This document shows, one piece after another, positions 45,116-54,504 of a stretch of 64,000 nt of DNA. A program made the translations under genes and the position numbers. How positions within the stretch are numbered: the first letter of the stretch is position 1; the number at the start of each line of letters is the position of its first letter. This stretch comes from Maridesulfovibrio ferrireducens (lineage in GTDB: Bacteria > Desulfobacterota > Desulfovibrionia > Desulfovibrionales > Desulfovibrionaceae): positions 124,001 to 188,000 of the forward strand of contig NZ_JAEINN010000006.1 in assembly GCF_016342405.1 (NCBI RefSeq). The letters run 5' to 3'. Under the pieces are notes generated by a model. That model did not search any database. It saw nothing but the letters and a program-made list of their open reading frames with translations, and was not told the origin of the DNA.

Positions 45116-48001
45116 CTATAGGATATCGACCAATTTTAGATCAAGGCCTGACTCTTCCATAGCTTTTCTGCTGCCGAGAACCACAACATCACCATGATCA
45201 GCAACCGATTGTGCTGCTTCTGCAAATAGACGGAAGTCGTTTTCACTGGAAGCTAGAACCTGTTCTCTCAATTCCTGTCTGAAGGCAGCGTCTTCTCCGC
45301 TCAAGTGACGAACCATTGAGGTGTAACCTTTGGCGTCGGGCAGCATGTAGCTGTCAATATCACCGATTCCGCCGAGGATCGTTTTTTCAAGCTCATCGTT
45401 GTTTATTTCAATTTTTCTAAGATAGTCGGCAACTCCGTCGTAAGTGTCGAGAGTTCGTTTTAAATTAGGGTCACGGTAGGAAACAAAGCTGAGACTTCCG
45501 GCTGTGCGGTCAAACATGGAGAAGGAGCCGTAAGCTCCGCCCTGCACGCGGACTTTATCCCATAGATATCCTGTACGTAAGTATCTGCTGACGACCTGAG
45601 CGGAACCTGAATATTGGTATCCGTAGTCATAAACATTAGCTCCCTTGGCAACGTAGTTGACCTGAGCAGGGATGCACAGCCCTTCCATTTTTTCAAATGA
45701 GAGAGGGTTGCGTTTCGTTGTGGAATTGCTTCCAGCCGGAAGGGCGGAAGAGAGGTCGCCGAGAGCGGAACTGATTGTGTTGTATGTTTTTCCATCGAGC
45801 GTAACGTTTGAAAGCAGGTTTGCCTGATTAAGTATGGTTGCGCGAATTTCTTCAAGGTCAGCAACGACTGAGGCGAAATCATTTTCCACACGTTCGGCAA
45901 GTTTTCTTAAGAATTGCAGATTGGAAACACCGTTCATCAGTTCGTTGATGAATCCTGCTTCGCTGAATCTGGCTTTCATACGGAGAGCTGCGATCATATG
46001 ACCGGACGGAATAAGCTGCTGTTCCATGCGGGCTTTTGATTCAAGGACGATCTGACGAACCCGGTCGCGGTTATCAAGGTTAGCTTCGAGCAGGAGTTCG
46101 CTGATGATTTCAATCAGGTCGCCGGTTCTGTCTGCGGTTGCTTTACTGCGCAGAACAAAGCGGGAAAATGTATCGGTTGTGCCGTGTTTGGTCGCAACAA
46201 TGGAAGATGGTGAAATTCCCCCTGTTTTGGCAGCCATGCGTCTGTTCATGGTTACAAAGTCAGTGGATTTGGTTCCTGTTTGCAGTAAAATGCGTCCGAA
46301 AACAGAGAGATAAGGAAGTAATCTGTCTGGCAGTCCTGAGAAATTAAAAGCTAAATCCAGATAAAGAATGCCGTTGGTGTCGAGATCGTGGAAAAGCAGT
46401 TCACCTTTTTTCTCGCAAACGATTTCAATACCTTCAAGAGGAAGATCCGCAACTTTAAGACGTGGAATGGTGTCCAGAGCTTCGGGAGAATCAGGGGCTT
46501 CCTGTTCTTTTTGTAATTCATCGGCTTTTTTTACGATGGCTTTGAATTCAGCGTCGCTCATGGCACTGCGGGCTTTTTCAAGCTTAACTTCTTCACGCTT
46601 TTCTCTTTCCGCTCCAACCTTTGTGTCGGGGGTCAGCAGGACAGTGGAGCGGTAATTGTTGTCGATAAACAACTTTTGGATGAGCGGTTCAAATACTTTT
46701 TCGCCGTCGGCTAATCTTTTCTTAAGATCAGCAATAGGTTTTTCATAACGGATGTGCTCCAGCGGATCTCCGTCATAAAGCCATGAAGTCATGGCTGTGG
46801 TCATTACCGACAGTCCGCGAGGGTAGGAACCTGTATTATTTTCGCGTAGATCAAATTCAATAGTATTTATAGCGGCTTCGAGATCTTCGGCATTAATTCC
46901 ATTTGCAGCGAGACCTTTGAAGGTGGAAAAGATCAGCTCTTCAACTTTTGGTGCGTCTTCAGTTTCAATGCCTTTCAACCCTGTTGAAAAGTAGAGTTGA
47001 CGAAGTTCATTTTCAAGTCCGACTCCGGCAATATCTTCTCCTAATTCGGAATCAGTGAGTGCTTTCCGTAAAGGTGAAGAAGGAAGACCGATAAGAACCA
47101 GTTCAAGAACTTCGAGCTCAAGGTCAATCCGGGCGTTCCGTTCATGTCCGAGTCCGAAGTTTACAACAAACATTGCTTTTTGATTGCCGTCATCAGACGC
47201 ATCATATTTATCTTCAATAACAACTGGAGTCGTAAAAGGAGCCTGAATTCCGATTTCAGATTCTGGATCAATTTTATCAAACTGATTGAAGTATTCATCG
47301 AGCATTTTCAAACGATGTTCGGGATCGTCATCGCCATAGAAAAAGGCATACGAGTTGGAAGGGTGATAATATTTCTTATGGAAGTTCATGAAATCTTCAA
47401 AAGTTAAATCCGGGATAACTTCAGGGTTACCGCCGGAATCAAGTCCGTAGGTGGTGTCGGGGAACAATGAATGCTGAGCGTGTTCATAGAGCAGGCTGTC
47501 AGGGGAGGAATAAGCTCCTTTCATTTCATTGAATACAACACCCTTATAACTGAGTTTGCCGTCTTCCTCGGGAACGTAATGCCAGCCTTCTTGCATCAAA
47601 GTGTTCGGGGTAAGATTGGGGAAGAAAACAGCATCAAGGTAAACACCGACCAGATTGCGGAAATCCTGTTCGTTCGGGCTTGCAACAGGGTATACGGTTT
47701 TGTCCGGATAGGTCATTGCGTTGAGGAATGTTTGCAGAGAGCTTTTGAGCAGCTCTACGAAAGGTTCCTTAACAGGGTATTTGCGTGATCCACACAGAAC
47801 AGAGTGTTCAAGAATATGAGGAAGACCAGTGCTGTCTGCCGGAGGCGTGCGGAAGCTTATTCCGAATGTTTTGTTTTCGTCCGCATTGATGACAGAAAGA
47901 ACTCTGCCGCCTGTTTTTTCATGTTCATATATAACTGCATCACCGTTCAGCTCGGGAAGAGTTTCGCGTGATATTTCTTTGAATCCATAAACTTTGGTCA
48001 T
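45116..48001 (-). CDS. M16C metalloprotease (presequence-protease-like)
   Basis: This 961-residue protein is a full-length M16C zinc protease with two homologous halves. The inverted zinc motif HILEH lies at 62-66, with SVLCGSRKYPVKEPFVELLKSSL after it and the distal glutamate in FNEMKGAYSSPDSLL (about 160-175). The C-terminal half keeps the YxxRxG-like pocket (SGSAQVVSRYLRTGYLWDKVR). No signal peptide is present, so it is probably a cytosolic peptidase that clears peptides of tens of residues. It is monocistronic. Confidence 0.94.
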   Translation of the reverse strand: MTKVYGFKEISRETLPELNGDAVIYEHEKTGGRVLSVINADENKTFGISFRTPPADSTGLPHILEHSVLCGSRKYPVKEPFVELLKSSLQTFLNAMTYPDKTVYPVASPNEQDFRNLVGVYLDAVFFPNLTPNTLMQEGWHYVPEEDGKLSYKGVVFNEMKGAYSSPDSLLYEHAQHSLFPDTTYGLDSGGNPEVIPDLTFEDFMNFHKKYYHPSNSYAFFYGDDDPEHRLKMLDEYFNQFDKIDPESEIGIQAPFTTPVVIEDKYDASDDGNQKAMFVVNFGLGHERNARIDLELEVLELVLIGLPSSPLRKALTDSELGEDIAGVGLENELRQLYFSTGLKGIETEDAPKVEELIFSTFKGLAANGINAEDLEAAINTIEFDLRENNTGSYPRGLSVMTTAMTSWLYDGDPLEHIRYEKPIADLKKRLADGEKVFEPLIQKLFIDNNYRSTVLLTPDTKVGAEREKREEVKLEKARSAMSDAEFKAIVKKADELQKEQEAPDSPEALDTIPRLKVADLPLEGIEIVCEKKGELLFHDLDTNGILYLDLAFNFSGLPDRLLPYLSVFGRILLQTGTKSTDFVTMNRRMAAKTGGISPSSIVATKHGTTDTFSRFVLRSKATADRTGDLIEIISELLLEANLDNRDRVRQIVLESKARMEQQLIPSGHMIAALRMKARFSEAGFINELMNGVSNLQFLRKLAERVENDFASVVADLEEIRATILNQANLLSNVTLDGKTYNTISSALGDLSSALPAGSNSTTKRNPLSFEKMEGLCIPAQVNYVAKGANVYDYGYQYSGSAQVVSRYLRTGYLWDKVRVQGGAYGSFSMFDRTAGSLSFVSYRDPNLKRTLDTYDGVADYLRKIEINNDELEKTILGGIGDIDSYMLPDAKGYTSMVRHLSGEDAAFRQELREQVLASSENDFRLFAEAAQSVADHGDVVVLGSRKAMEESGLDLKLVDIL

Positions 48002-48251
48002 TTAGTATGCTCCATGTTTTTTGATTGAATGAAATTACATAAAAAAAATATTGAAAGCAATAGCTCAAGTAACCTTATTAACTATTATTAAATAGGTTTA
48101 ATCAGGTATTTATAGCGTTAATGCGAAAGATTATGATTATCGTTGACTGTTGAGGAACTATTTTATAATCTTCTTTGCAAGCAATGAAAGAAATATGTTA
48201 ATAAACAAATTTGATATTGGTTTAAAACTTAAAACCAAACGGAGATAAAAC
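48002..48251. other. Intergenic region upstream of the peroxiredoxin
   Basis: About 250 AT-rich bases between two divergent genes. An imperfect inverted repeat around 48076-48102 (TTAACTATT ... AATAGGTTTAA) could be an operator, but I cannot link it to a regulator. Confidence 0.3.
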
Positions 48252-48884
48252 ATGAGTTGTGAAAACGAGTATTCAGGTGATTTTATTCCGGAAGCAATAA
48301 TCGGTGAAAGAGTTGAAACTTTTGTAATGGAAGCTTTCGATCCTTGTGATTGCGGTTTCTGCGAAGTGGATTTTGAAGAAATTCAGAAAGCAGGTAAGTG
48401 GACGGTTCTTTTCTTCTACCCTGCGGATTTTACATTTGTATGCCCCACAGAGCTGGCCGATCTAGCTTCCAAGCATGCAGATCTTGAAAAATTGGGATGC
48501 GAAGTTATTTCTGTTTCTACAGACACAAAGTTTGTACACCTCGCATGGAAGACTGACGAAAGATTGCTGCAAGATGTTAAGTTCAAAATGGCAGCAGACC
48601 CTACCGGTGAAGTGGCTGATTTCTTCGGTGTCTATGATCCTGCAACAGGTATGGCTCTGCGCGGAACATTCATCATCAATCCTGACGGTATTCTGGTTTC
48701 ATCTGAAGTCAATTTTTACAATGTCGGGCGTAATGCTGATGAGCTCTTACGTAAGGTTGAAGCAAACGTGTATCTAAAAGATCATCCTGCAGAAGCCTGC
48801 CCTGCGAAGTGGACTCCCGGAGCAAAGACACTGACTCCTTCCGAGAAGTTGGTGGGTAAAGTTTACGAACAGCTGAATGATTAA
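48252..48884 (+). CDS. Peroxiredoxin (AhpC/2-Cys type) with Cys-rich N-terminus
   Basis: This 210-residue peroxiredoxin reduces peroxides. The peroxidatic cysteine C64 lies in FTFVCPTE and the resolving cysteine C183 in EACPAKW. Unlike common AhpC proteins, it has extra cysteines at 3, 32, 34 and 37 (PCDCGFCE), just before the first core strand. A GGAG site precedes the ATG. It stands alone with a divergent protease gene upstream. In a sulfate reducer it should be part of oxygen defence. Confidence 0.94.
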   Translation: MSCENEYSGDFIPEAIIGERVETFVMEAFDPCDCGFCEVDFEEIQKAGKWTVLFFYPADFTFVCPTELADLASKHADLEKLGCEVISVSTDTKFVHLAWKTDERLLQDVKFKMAADPTGEVADFFGVYDPATGMALRGTFIINPDGILVSSEVNFYNVGRNADELLRKVEANVYLKDHPAEACPAKWTPGAKTLTPSEKLVGKVYEQLND

Positions 48885-48931
48885 GAATTAAGATTCTCCT
48901 TAAAAGCGTTACTTAATTATAGCCAGATTTA

Positions 48932-48980
48932 AGCGGGTTCCGGTTACCGATAAGGTTTGACCGGAATCCGCTCTCTGTTT
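48932..48980 (+). terminator. Probable terminator after the peroxiredoxin gene
   Basis: A 13-bp stem (48932-48944 with 48960-48972) with one G-U pair and a 15-nt loop is followed by CTCTGTTT. The T tail is imperfect. Confidence 0.6.
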
Positions 48981-49042
48981 ATATGTATAATGCTGGCTCA
49001 TCTTTAAACGCACCTGTTTTTTAACTTTGAAGGTAATTGCTT

Positions 49043-49846
49043 ATGATTTGGGACGGATCTGATGCTGAAAAATTTGATAAGTGGTTCAGAACTCCTGAAG
49101 GGCGTTTTGCTCTCGAACAGGAAGTGAACCTTATGGATCACTTAATCTCAGGTTGGCCCCGTCGCAAAAGAAAATTACTTGAAGTCGGCTGTGGAACAGG
49201 AATATTTTTAGAGCATCTTTATCGAAGCGGTTTCGATGTTACCGGAGTTGATAAGTCTTCTGTCATGCTTGATGCTGCAATTGAAAGGCTCGGGAAAAGG
49301 GCATCGCTTTATCAGTGTAACGGTGAAATTCTTCCTTTTGATGATAATGAGTTTGATTTTACGGTGCTCTGGACCGTTCTTGAATTCTGTTCCGACCCTG
49401 AAGCCGTGATAGCTGAGGCTGCAAGAGTTTCTGCGGGTGGTATTCTGGTTGGTTTTCTTAACCGTCATTCAATATATTTTTTTACTCACGGAAGAATGTG
49501 GCCTTGGGCTTCTGCAAACACATTAAGGAAGGCTCACTGGTTTTCTCCTTCTGAAATGCGGGGAGCATTGTACGGAGGAACAGGGTATAAACCTTCCATG
49601 ACTCGTTCTGTTTTGCCCGGCCCCATGTGGAGCTGGAAAAGCAAAGTCCCTTGGAAATATCTGAACGGTTTTATTTATCCTCCTTATGTCGGTGCATTCA
49701 CTGCGTGCAGGGTTGATTTTTGTAACAGGATACCTCTTAATCCTCTTCATGCTTGGAAATCAGCTCCTACCGGTATCTCTTCCGCAAAAAGAAAGTCTTT
49801 GAAGCCGGAATGCTATAGAGGTTCAAAATGTTCTCTTGATAAGTGA
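49043..49846 (+). CDS. Class I SAM-dependent methyltransferase
   Basis: Translation probably starts at ATG 49043 (AAGG upstream); a TTG at 49037 adds two residues. The 267-residue protein has motif I LLEVGCGTGIFLEHL (about 46-60), acidic motif II GVDKSS and motif IV LWTVLEF. It belongs to the broad small-molecule/lipid methyltransferase group. The substrate is unknown, and the neighbours do not help. Confidence 0.87.
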   Translation: MIWDGSDAEKFDKWFRTPEGRFALEQEVNLMDHLISGWPRRKRKLLEVGCGTGIFLEHLYRSGFDVTGVDKSSVMLDAAIERLGKRASLYQCNGEILPFDDNEFDFTVLWTVLEFCSDPEAVIAEAARVSAGGILVGFLNRHSIYFFTHGRMWPWASANTLRKAHWFSPSEMRGALYGGTGYKPSMTRSVLPGPMWSWKSKVPWKYLNGFIYPPYVGAFTACRVDFCNRIPLNPLHAWKSAPTGISSAKRKSLKPECYRGSKCSLDK

Positions 49847-49947
49847 TTTTCTGAAGATGTAGTTTGCGATCTTTTTTTCTTGAGCGTGACCTTATACGAG
49901 CTTTTTGATATTAATATTGAGAATTACTTAATCAGGAGTGTATTAAA

Positions 49948-50379
49948 ATGAAAAAAATGATTCCACTTGCGATAATCTGTCTTCTTTTACTTGGTTCAGG
50001 CTGTGCAAACAAAGCTCAGTCCGGGGCTGGGATTGGCGCGCTTGCCGGAGCAACAATCGGAGCTTTGACCTTTAAAAATAAGGCTTCAGGAGCGGCTATC
50101 GGAGCAGGCGTGGGCCTTCTTATGGGGTATATTGTCGGTAATGAGTGGGATAAATATGACGAGCAAAAAGTAACTCATTCTTTAGAGAACACTAAATCCG
50201 GTGAAACTGTTTCATGGAAGAATCCTGATACCGGAAAATCTTATACCGCAGAACCTTCACCAGCTTATGTTAATCAGGATAAAATATGCCGTGATGTGAC
50301 CATCACCGAAGATGGCGGGGAAAAGGTTATGGCGAAAGCCTGCCGTGGTGATGATGGAGTTTGGAGACTTAAGCAGTAA
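49948..50379 (+). CDS. Glycine-zipper lipoprotein (17-kDa surface-antigen-like)
   Basis: This 143-residue lipoprotein has a lipobox LGSGC near residue 19. Residues 24-70 are a glycine zipper (GAGIGALAGATIGA ... AAIGAGVGLLMGYIVG) that can form a membrane hairpin, followed by a small C-terminal domain with two cysteines (ICRDV, KACRG). This is the arrangement of rickettsial 17-kDa antigen and Rcs-like outer-membrane lipoproteins. AGGAG precedes the ATG, and a strong terminator follows. Confidence 0.87.
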   Translation: MKKMIPLAIICLLLLGSGCANKAQSGAGIGALAGATIGALTFKNKASGAAIGAGVGLLMGYIVGNEWDKYDEQKVTHSLENTKSGETVSWKNPDTGKSYTAEPSPAYVNQDKICRDVTITEDGGEKVMAKACRGDDGVWRLKQ

Positions 50380-50404
50380 CTTTTTTGATTACAGTAACCA
50401 ATAT

Positions 50405-50455
50405 AAAAGACCTCACTTCGATAAATTAAACTTATCGGGGTGAGGTCTTTTTTTT
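50405..50455. terminator. Bidirectional terminator between convergent genes
   Basis: A 17-bp stem (50408-50424 with 50432-50448, two G-U pairs) has an A-run before and a T-run after. It serves the glycine-zipper lipoprotein and the convergent glycerate kinase. Confidence 0.92.
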
Positions 50456-50473
50456 AGCGATTCGTTCAGAAAA

Positions 50474-51850
50474 CTATTTAACGATAAGCATCTGCACATC
50501 GCAGACGTTAGTGTTTGTCGGTCCTGTTTTGTGGAGCGCTCCTACTTTTTTAAGGAAATGGTAAGCATCGTTGTTTTTTAGATAGTCGGCGATGGAAAGT
50601 CCCATTTCGCGGGATTTTTCCAGAACGGCAGCATCAGCAAATCCTCCTGCCGCATCGGTCGGCCCATCGTTACCGTCGGTTGAGGCCGCAAGGAAGTGTA
50701 TATCCTTACCTTCAAGTTTATCCTGTCCGAGTCTCATTAGAAACGTCAGAGCCATTTCCTGATTTCTGCCGCCTTTGCCGTTTCCTTTGATGGTCACAAC
50801 TGTTTCGCCGCCTGCGATAATACAGGCCGGTTTTTTCTCAAGCAGGTCCCATTGTCTTTCATCCTGCGCAATAGCCCAGAACATGTCGGCTGCATTGGCG
50901 GCTTCACCTTCAAGGCGTGAGGTCAGAATCTGAACATTGTAGCCTAGCTCTATTGCCTTATCCCGCGCTCCCAGTAGGGCAATGCGGTTGGTTCCGATGA
51001 GGATGTTATCGGCTTGTACCTTATTGAATTCTTCTTTTTTTAAAGTCTCAACAAGTTTTCCAAGATTGCCCAGTTCAAGAGCTTTGAGCGTGTGGGGCGG
51101 TATTTTGTTTCTGATTTCATAATGATCAATAATAGATATGGCGTCACAATATGTGGAGCTGTCAAAGCTGGTCATACCCGAGGCAATAGTGTCGAGATTG
51201 TCGCCGACGACATCGGAAAGAATGAAATTCAGAGATCGTGCGGGACGTAGACAGCGCAGCAGTCGGCCGCCTTTAAGGTTAGAAAGATGTTTGCGGATGC
51301 AGTTGATCTCGCTGATGTCTGCACCGCAGGCCAGCAGGGCTTTGGTCACAGCCTGCTTGTCTTCAAGAGTTATTGAGATTTTTTTACCGTCTATTTCTGC
51401 GTTCATAGGACTGGTCAGCAGGGCGGAACCTCCCCCTGAAATAAGATTTATGACCAGTGTTTTATCTGTTGCGGAGCAGGCCAGAGTCTCGATCATGTGA
51501 GCTGCTTTGACTCCGTTCTCATCAGGAACTGGATGGGCGGCTTCAATTGTTTTGATGTATTGTAGTTTTTCGGTGTGTCCGTATTTAACTGAAATAATAC
51601 CGGATTCAATGCGGTCACCTAAAATTTCTTCGATAGCAAGGGCCATTTTTGCTGTGGCCTTACCTGCACCTATAACAATAATGCGCTCGAAATCTTTCAG
51701 ATTGACCGATATATCACCTTCATCCATGGCAACTGTTAAAATCTCATTTGAAAGGTTTAACCGGTTGGTAATGATTTTATAGGGATCAACGCGATCAAGT
51801 GCTTCGGAGAAGATCTGTGCGAGATGGTCCTGTTCTTTAGTCATCAGCAT
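50474..51850 (-). CDS. Glycerate 2-kinase, MOFRL family (GckA/TtuD type)
   Basis: This 458-residue protein has the N-terminal DUF4147 domain, with VIGAGKATAKMA near residue 57 and LISGGGSALL near 140, and a C-terminal MOFRL domain with AGGETVVTIKGNGKGGRNQEMAL and AASTDGNDGPTDAAGG. The family phosphorylates glycerate, usually to 2-phosphoglycerate; older annotations say hydroxypyruvate reductase. AGGAG lies 7-8 nt before the ATG. It is isolated from other glyoxylate or serine-cycle genes. Confidence 0.93.
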   Translation of the reverse strand: MLMTKEQDHLAQIFSEALDRVDPYKIITNRLNLSNEILTVAMDEGDISVNLKDFERIIVIGAGKATAKMALAIEEILGDRIESGIISVKYGHTEKLQYIKTIEAAHPVPDENGVKAAHMIETLACSATDKTLVINLISGGGSALLTSPMNAEIDGKKISITLEDKQAVTKALLACGADISEINCIRKHLSNLKGGRLLRCLRPARSLNFILSDVVGDNLDTIASGMTSFDSSTYCDAISIIDHYEIRNKIPPHTLKALELGNLGKLVETLKKEEFNKVQADNILIGTNRIALLGARDKAIELGYNVQILTSRLEGEAANAADMFWAIAQDERQWDLLEKKPACIIAGGETVVTIKGNGKGGRNQEMALTFLMRLGQDKLEGKDIHFLAASTDGNDGPTDAAGGFADAAVLEKSREMGLSIADYLKNNDAYHFLKKVGALHKTGPTNTNVCDVQMLIVK

Positions 51851-52114
51851 TATTCTGCTCCTTAAGTATTGCTTCTTGTTTGCTGATTCTAGCAGTATTG
51901 TCGTGAATATTTTTAGTCAAGGTTATGTGGATTGTTTTCGTTTGAAAAAACTAAAAGATAATGGTTGCTGCATATTTTGTTTTATTTAAAGTAGAGATGT
52001 GTTATAATTTAAAGGAGTGTGAGTGCTCAACCCCTCAAGGGTGGGTTGTTTTAATTTAAATAATATATTTTGAGCGCGAAGTTCACTGCAATTATTGGTT
52101 TTAAGGAGTTTATT

Positions 52115-54068
52115 ATGAGCTGGAAGGATTTGAATCTTTTTTATAAATTTTCTGTGGGATTTGGTTCAGTAATAACCTTATTAGTTTTGCTTGGTGTCTT
52201 GGTCAGTCTTTGGAATTGGAGACATCGTGCATAACGCTGAAGATGTTATTGCGGGGAATAAGCTTCGAGGTGATTTTGTTCAGAAGATTGTAGATCACCT
52301 GAATTGGGCCAATCAGGTTAACAGTCTTTTGACTGATAAAAATGTAAATACGCTGGACGTGCAGAGTGATCCTCATAAATGCGGGTTCGGAAAATGGTAT
52401 TATAGTGATGCCCGGAAAAAAGCGGAAGCTCTTGTTCCGGCGATTAAACCTTTTTTAGCAAAAATCGAAGACCCTCATAATAAACTTCATAAATCTGCTA
52501 TTGACATTAAGGAGAAGTATCAGCCTGTAGACCCTGAACTGGGAAGTTTTTTAAGAGAAAAAAAGTTGGACCATCTCAAATGGATGAACACGATTATTAA
52601 AGAACTTATGAATCCACAAGTCAGGTTCATTGATGTTCAGGCTGATCCTCATAAGTGCGGGCTTGGTAAGTGGCTTTACTCCACTGAAAATCAGGCAAAA
52701 GCAAAGAACGATTCAGAGTATGGTGTACTGGTTAATTTTATCATGGGCCCGCATAGCAGGCTTCATGATTCCGTAATAACGCTTAATAACTTATTGAAAA
52801 ATAATGATCGTGCCGGAGCTCAGAATTATTTTACAACTGAAGTTGAAAAAGCTGCTGCTGAGACTCTCTCAAAAGTCGACGGTTTGATTTCCTGGCATGA
52901 TGCTAAATTGAAAGCTCTTGATGAAGCCGCCAGTATTTATGCGACGCAAACCGTTCCGGCCCTTAAATCAGTACAAAGTCTTTTGACAGAAATTCGAGCT
53001 ACTGTTGCGGACAATATTATGACAGATGAGCAGATGCTCAGTCAGGCAGAAAGTACGAAGCGTATGATCGTGATTGTTGTAATTGTTGCTGCTGTTGCAG
53101 GAATTTTTATGGCTTGGCTTATTTCCAGCGGAATACTTGTTCCTTTGCGAAAAGGACTCGACTTCGTCAGTCTGGTCAGCACAGGAGATCTTTCTGCCGA
53201 TGTTGATCTAGAGCGTAACGATGAACTTGGTAAGCTTGCTGATGGAATGCGGAATATGGTGAACGAGCTTAGAGGGGTTGTATCCAGTGTAAACAGTGCA
53301 ACTGAAAATGTTGCCAGCGGAAGTGAAGAGTTGTCAGCTTCGGCAGAAAGCCTCTCGCAGGGAGCTACGGAGCAAGCAGCTTCGATTGAAGAGGTTTCTT
53401 CCTCCATGGAGGAAATGGGGGCCAACATTAAACAGAATGCTGATAATGCAAAGCAGACTGAAGGTGTTGCAGAGAAGGCACAGGAGCAGGCTGAACAGAG
53501 TGGGCAGGCCGTAGGTGAAGCTGTTACCGCCATGAAGAGCATTGCAGAAAAAATTATGATAATTGAAGAGATCGCAAGGCAGACTAATCTGCTTGCTCTT
53601 AATGCTGCAATCGAAGCCGCCCGGGCCGGAGAGCACGGTAAGGGTTTTGCGGTTGTTGCGGCAGAGGTTAGAAAATTGGCCGAACGAAGCGGAATCGCCG
53701 CATCCGAGATCAGTGAATTGTCTTCTTCATCTGTGGTTGTTGCAGAACGGGCCGGAGGAATGCTGCAAGAGCTTGTTCCGAGTATCCGCAAGACAGCAGA
53801 GCTTGTACAGCAAATAGCCGCAGCCAGTGACGAACAGAATACGAGTGTAACGCAGATAAATCAGGCTATCCAGCAATTGGATAAGATTATCCAGCAGAAC
53901 GCTTCAGCTTCCGAGGAAATGGCTTCAACTTCTGAGGAACTTTCAGCGCAAGGACAGATGTTGCAGCAGAGTATGTCTTTTTTCAAGCTTGAGAGGATAA
54001 GAGCAAAAAGGCTTCCATCAGGTTCAGGCGGCTACGATAATGATGAAGACGGATTTGATAGATTTTAA
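52115..54068 (+). CDS. Methyl-accepting chemotaxis protein with two CZB domains, frameshifted near residue 28
   Basis: AAGGAG and ATG at 52115 start a frame encoding the first membrane helix ([13 protein letters not shown]), but it hits TAA at 52232-52234. One surplus T at 52199-52200 separates it from the main frame, which continues WSVFGIGDI to 54068. The rest has two tandem CZB zinc-sensing modules (DHLNW ... [13 protein letters not shown] ... PHNKLH, then DHLKW ... [13 protein letters not shown] ... PHSRLH), a second helix (about 53068-53130), HAMP and a full signalling domain with [32 protein letters not shown]. It is either a sequence error or an inactivating mutation. Confidence 0.88.
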
Positions 54069-54074
54069 TTAAGT

Positions 54075-54112
54075 AATCCCGCTCCGGAAAGATTCCGGGG
54101 CGGGATTTATTG
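54075..54112 (+). terminator. Terminator of the chemoreceptor gene
   Basis: A 14- to 15-bp stem (54075-54089 with 54093-54107, one G-U pair) has a 3-nt loop and is followed by TTTATTG. Confidence 0.8.
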
Positions 54113-54123
54113 TGTGACAGGAC

Positions 54124-54152
54124 AAAATAAAACCCCCTCAATGCTGAGGGGG
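54124..54152 (-). terminator. Terminator of tRNA-Lys copy 1
   Basis: The stem CCCCCTCA/TGAGGGGG (54133-54140 with 54145-54152, loop ATGC) is followed on the minus strand by TTTTATTTT. It lies 16 nt past the tRNA 3' end. Confidence 0.88.
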
Positions 54153-54168
54153 TGTATATTAAAGTTCT

Positions 54169-54244
54169 TGGTGGGCCGTGCTGGGTTCGAACCAGCGACT
54201 CTCTGATTAAAAGTCAGATACTCTACCAACTGAGTTAACGGCCC
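54169..54244 (-). tRNA. tRNA-Lys (anticodon TTT), copy 1
   Basis: The minus strand folds into a complete 76-nt tRNA, with acceptor GGGCCGT/ACGGCCC, D-loop with AGTTGGTAGAGT, anticodon loop CTTTTAA (anticodon TTT, Lys), T-arm with GGTTCGAACC and an encoded CCA end. It has its own promoter at 54265-54293 and a terminator at 54124-54152. Confidence 0.97.
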
Positions 54245-54264
54245 ATCCGTGTGAACGAAGTAGG

Positions 54265-54293
54265 GGTTTATCGATACTAACGGTTTGTGTCAA
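54265..54293 (-). promoter_or_regulatory. Promoter of tRNA-Lys copy 1
   Basis: On the minus strand TTGACA (54288-54293) is followed by a 17-nt spacer and TAAACC (54265-54270), about 20 bases before the tRNA 5' end. Copy 2 has the same arrangement. Confidence 0.65.
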
Positions 54294-54335
54294 GTAAGAA
54301 AGTGAAAATTTATGAATTTTTGTAATTTTATTTAA

Positions 54336-54364
54336 AAAATAAAACCCCCTCAATGGTGAGGGGG
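54336..54364 (-). terminator. Terminator of tRNA-Lys copy 2
   Basis: The stem CCCCCTCA/TGAGGGGG (54345-54352 with 54357-54364, loop ATGG) differs from copy 1 by one loop base and is followed by TTTTATTTTTT on the minus strand. Confidence 0.88.
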
Positions 54365-54380
54365 TGTATATTAAAGTTCA

Positions 54381-54456
54381 TGGTGGGCCGTGCTGGGTTC
54401 GAACCAGCGACTCTCTGATTAAAAGTCAGATACTCTACCAACTGAGTTAACGGCCC
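54381..54456 (-). tRNA. tRNA-Lys (anticodon TTT), copy 2
   Basis: A 76-nt tRNA identical to copy 1 over its whole length, including the encoded CCA, exactly 212 bp away. Together they form a tandem duplication that also includes the terminator and promoter. Confidence 0.97.
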
Positions 54457-54475
54457 TTCCTTGTGAACGAAGTAG

Positions 54476-54504
54476 TGTCTATCTACACCGTCCGTTGCTG
54501 TCAA
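54476..54504 (-). promoter_or_regulatory. Promoter of tRNA-Lys copy 2
   Basis: On the minus strand TTGACA (54499-54504), a 17-nt spacer and TAGACA (54476-54481) stand about 20 bases before the tRNA 5' end. Confidence 0.7.

Noticed and set aside
52028-52060. CAACCC/GGGTTG hairpin with TTTT in the chemoreceptor leader as an attenuator
   Set aside because: A short stem with an unstable loop; nothing links it to regulation beyond its position.
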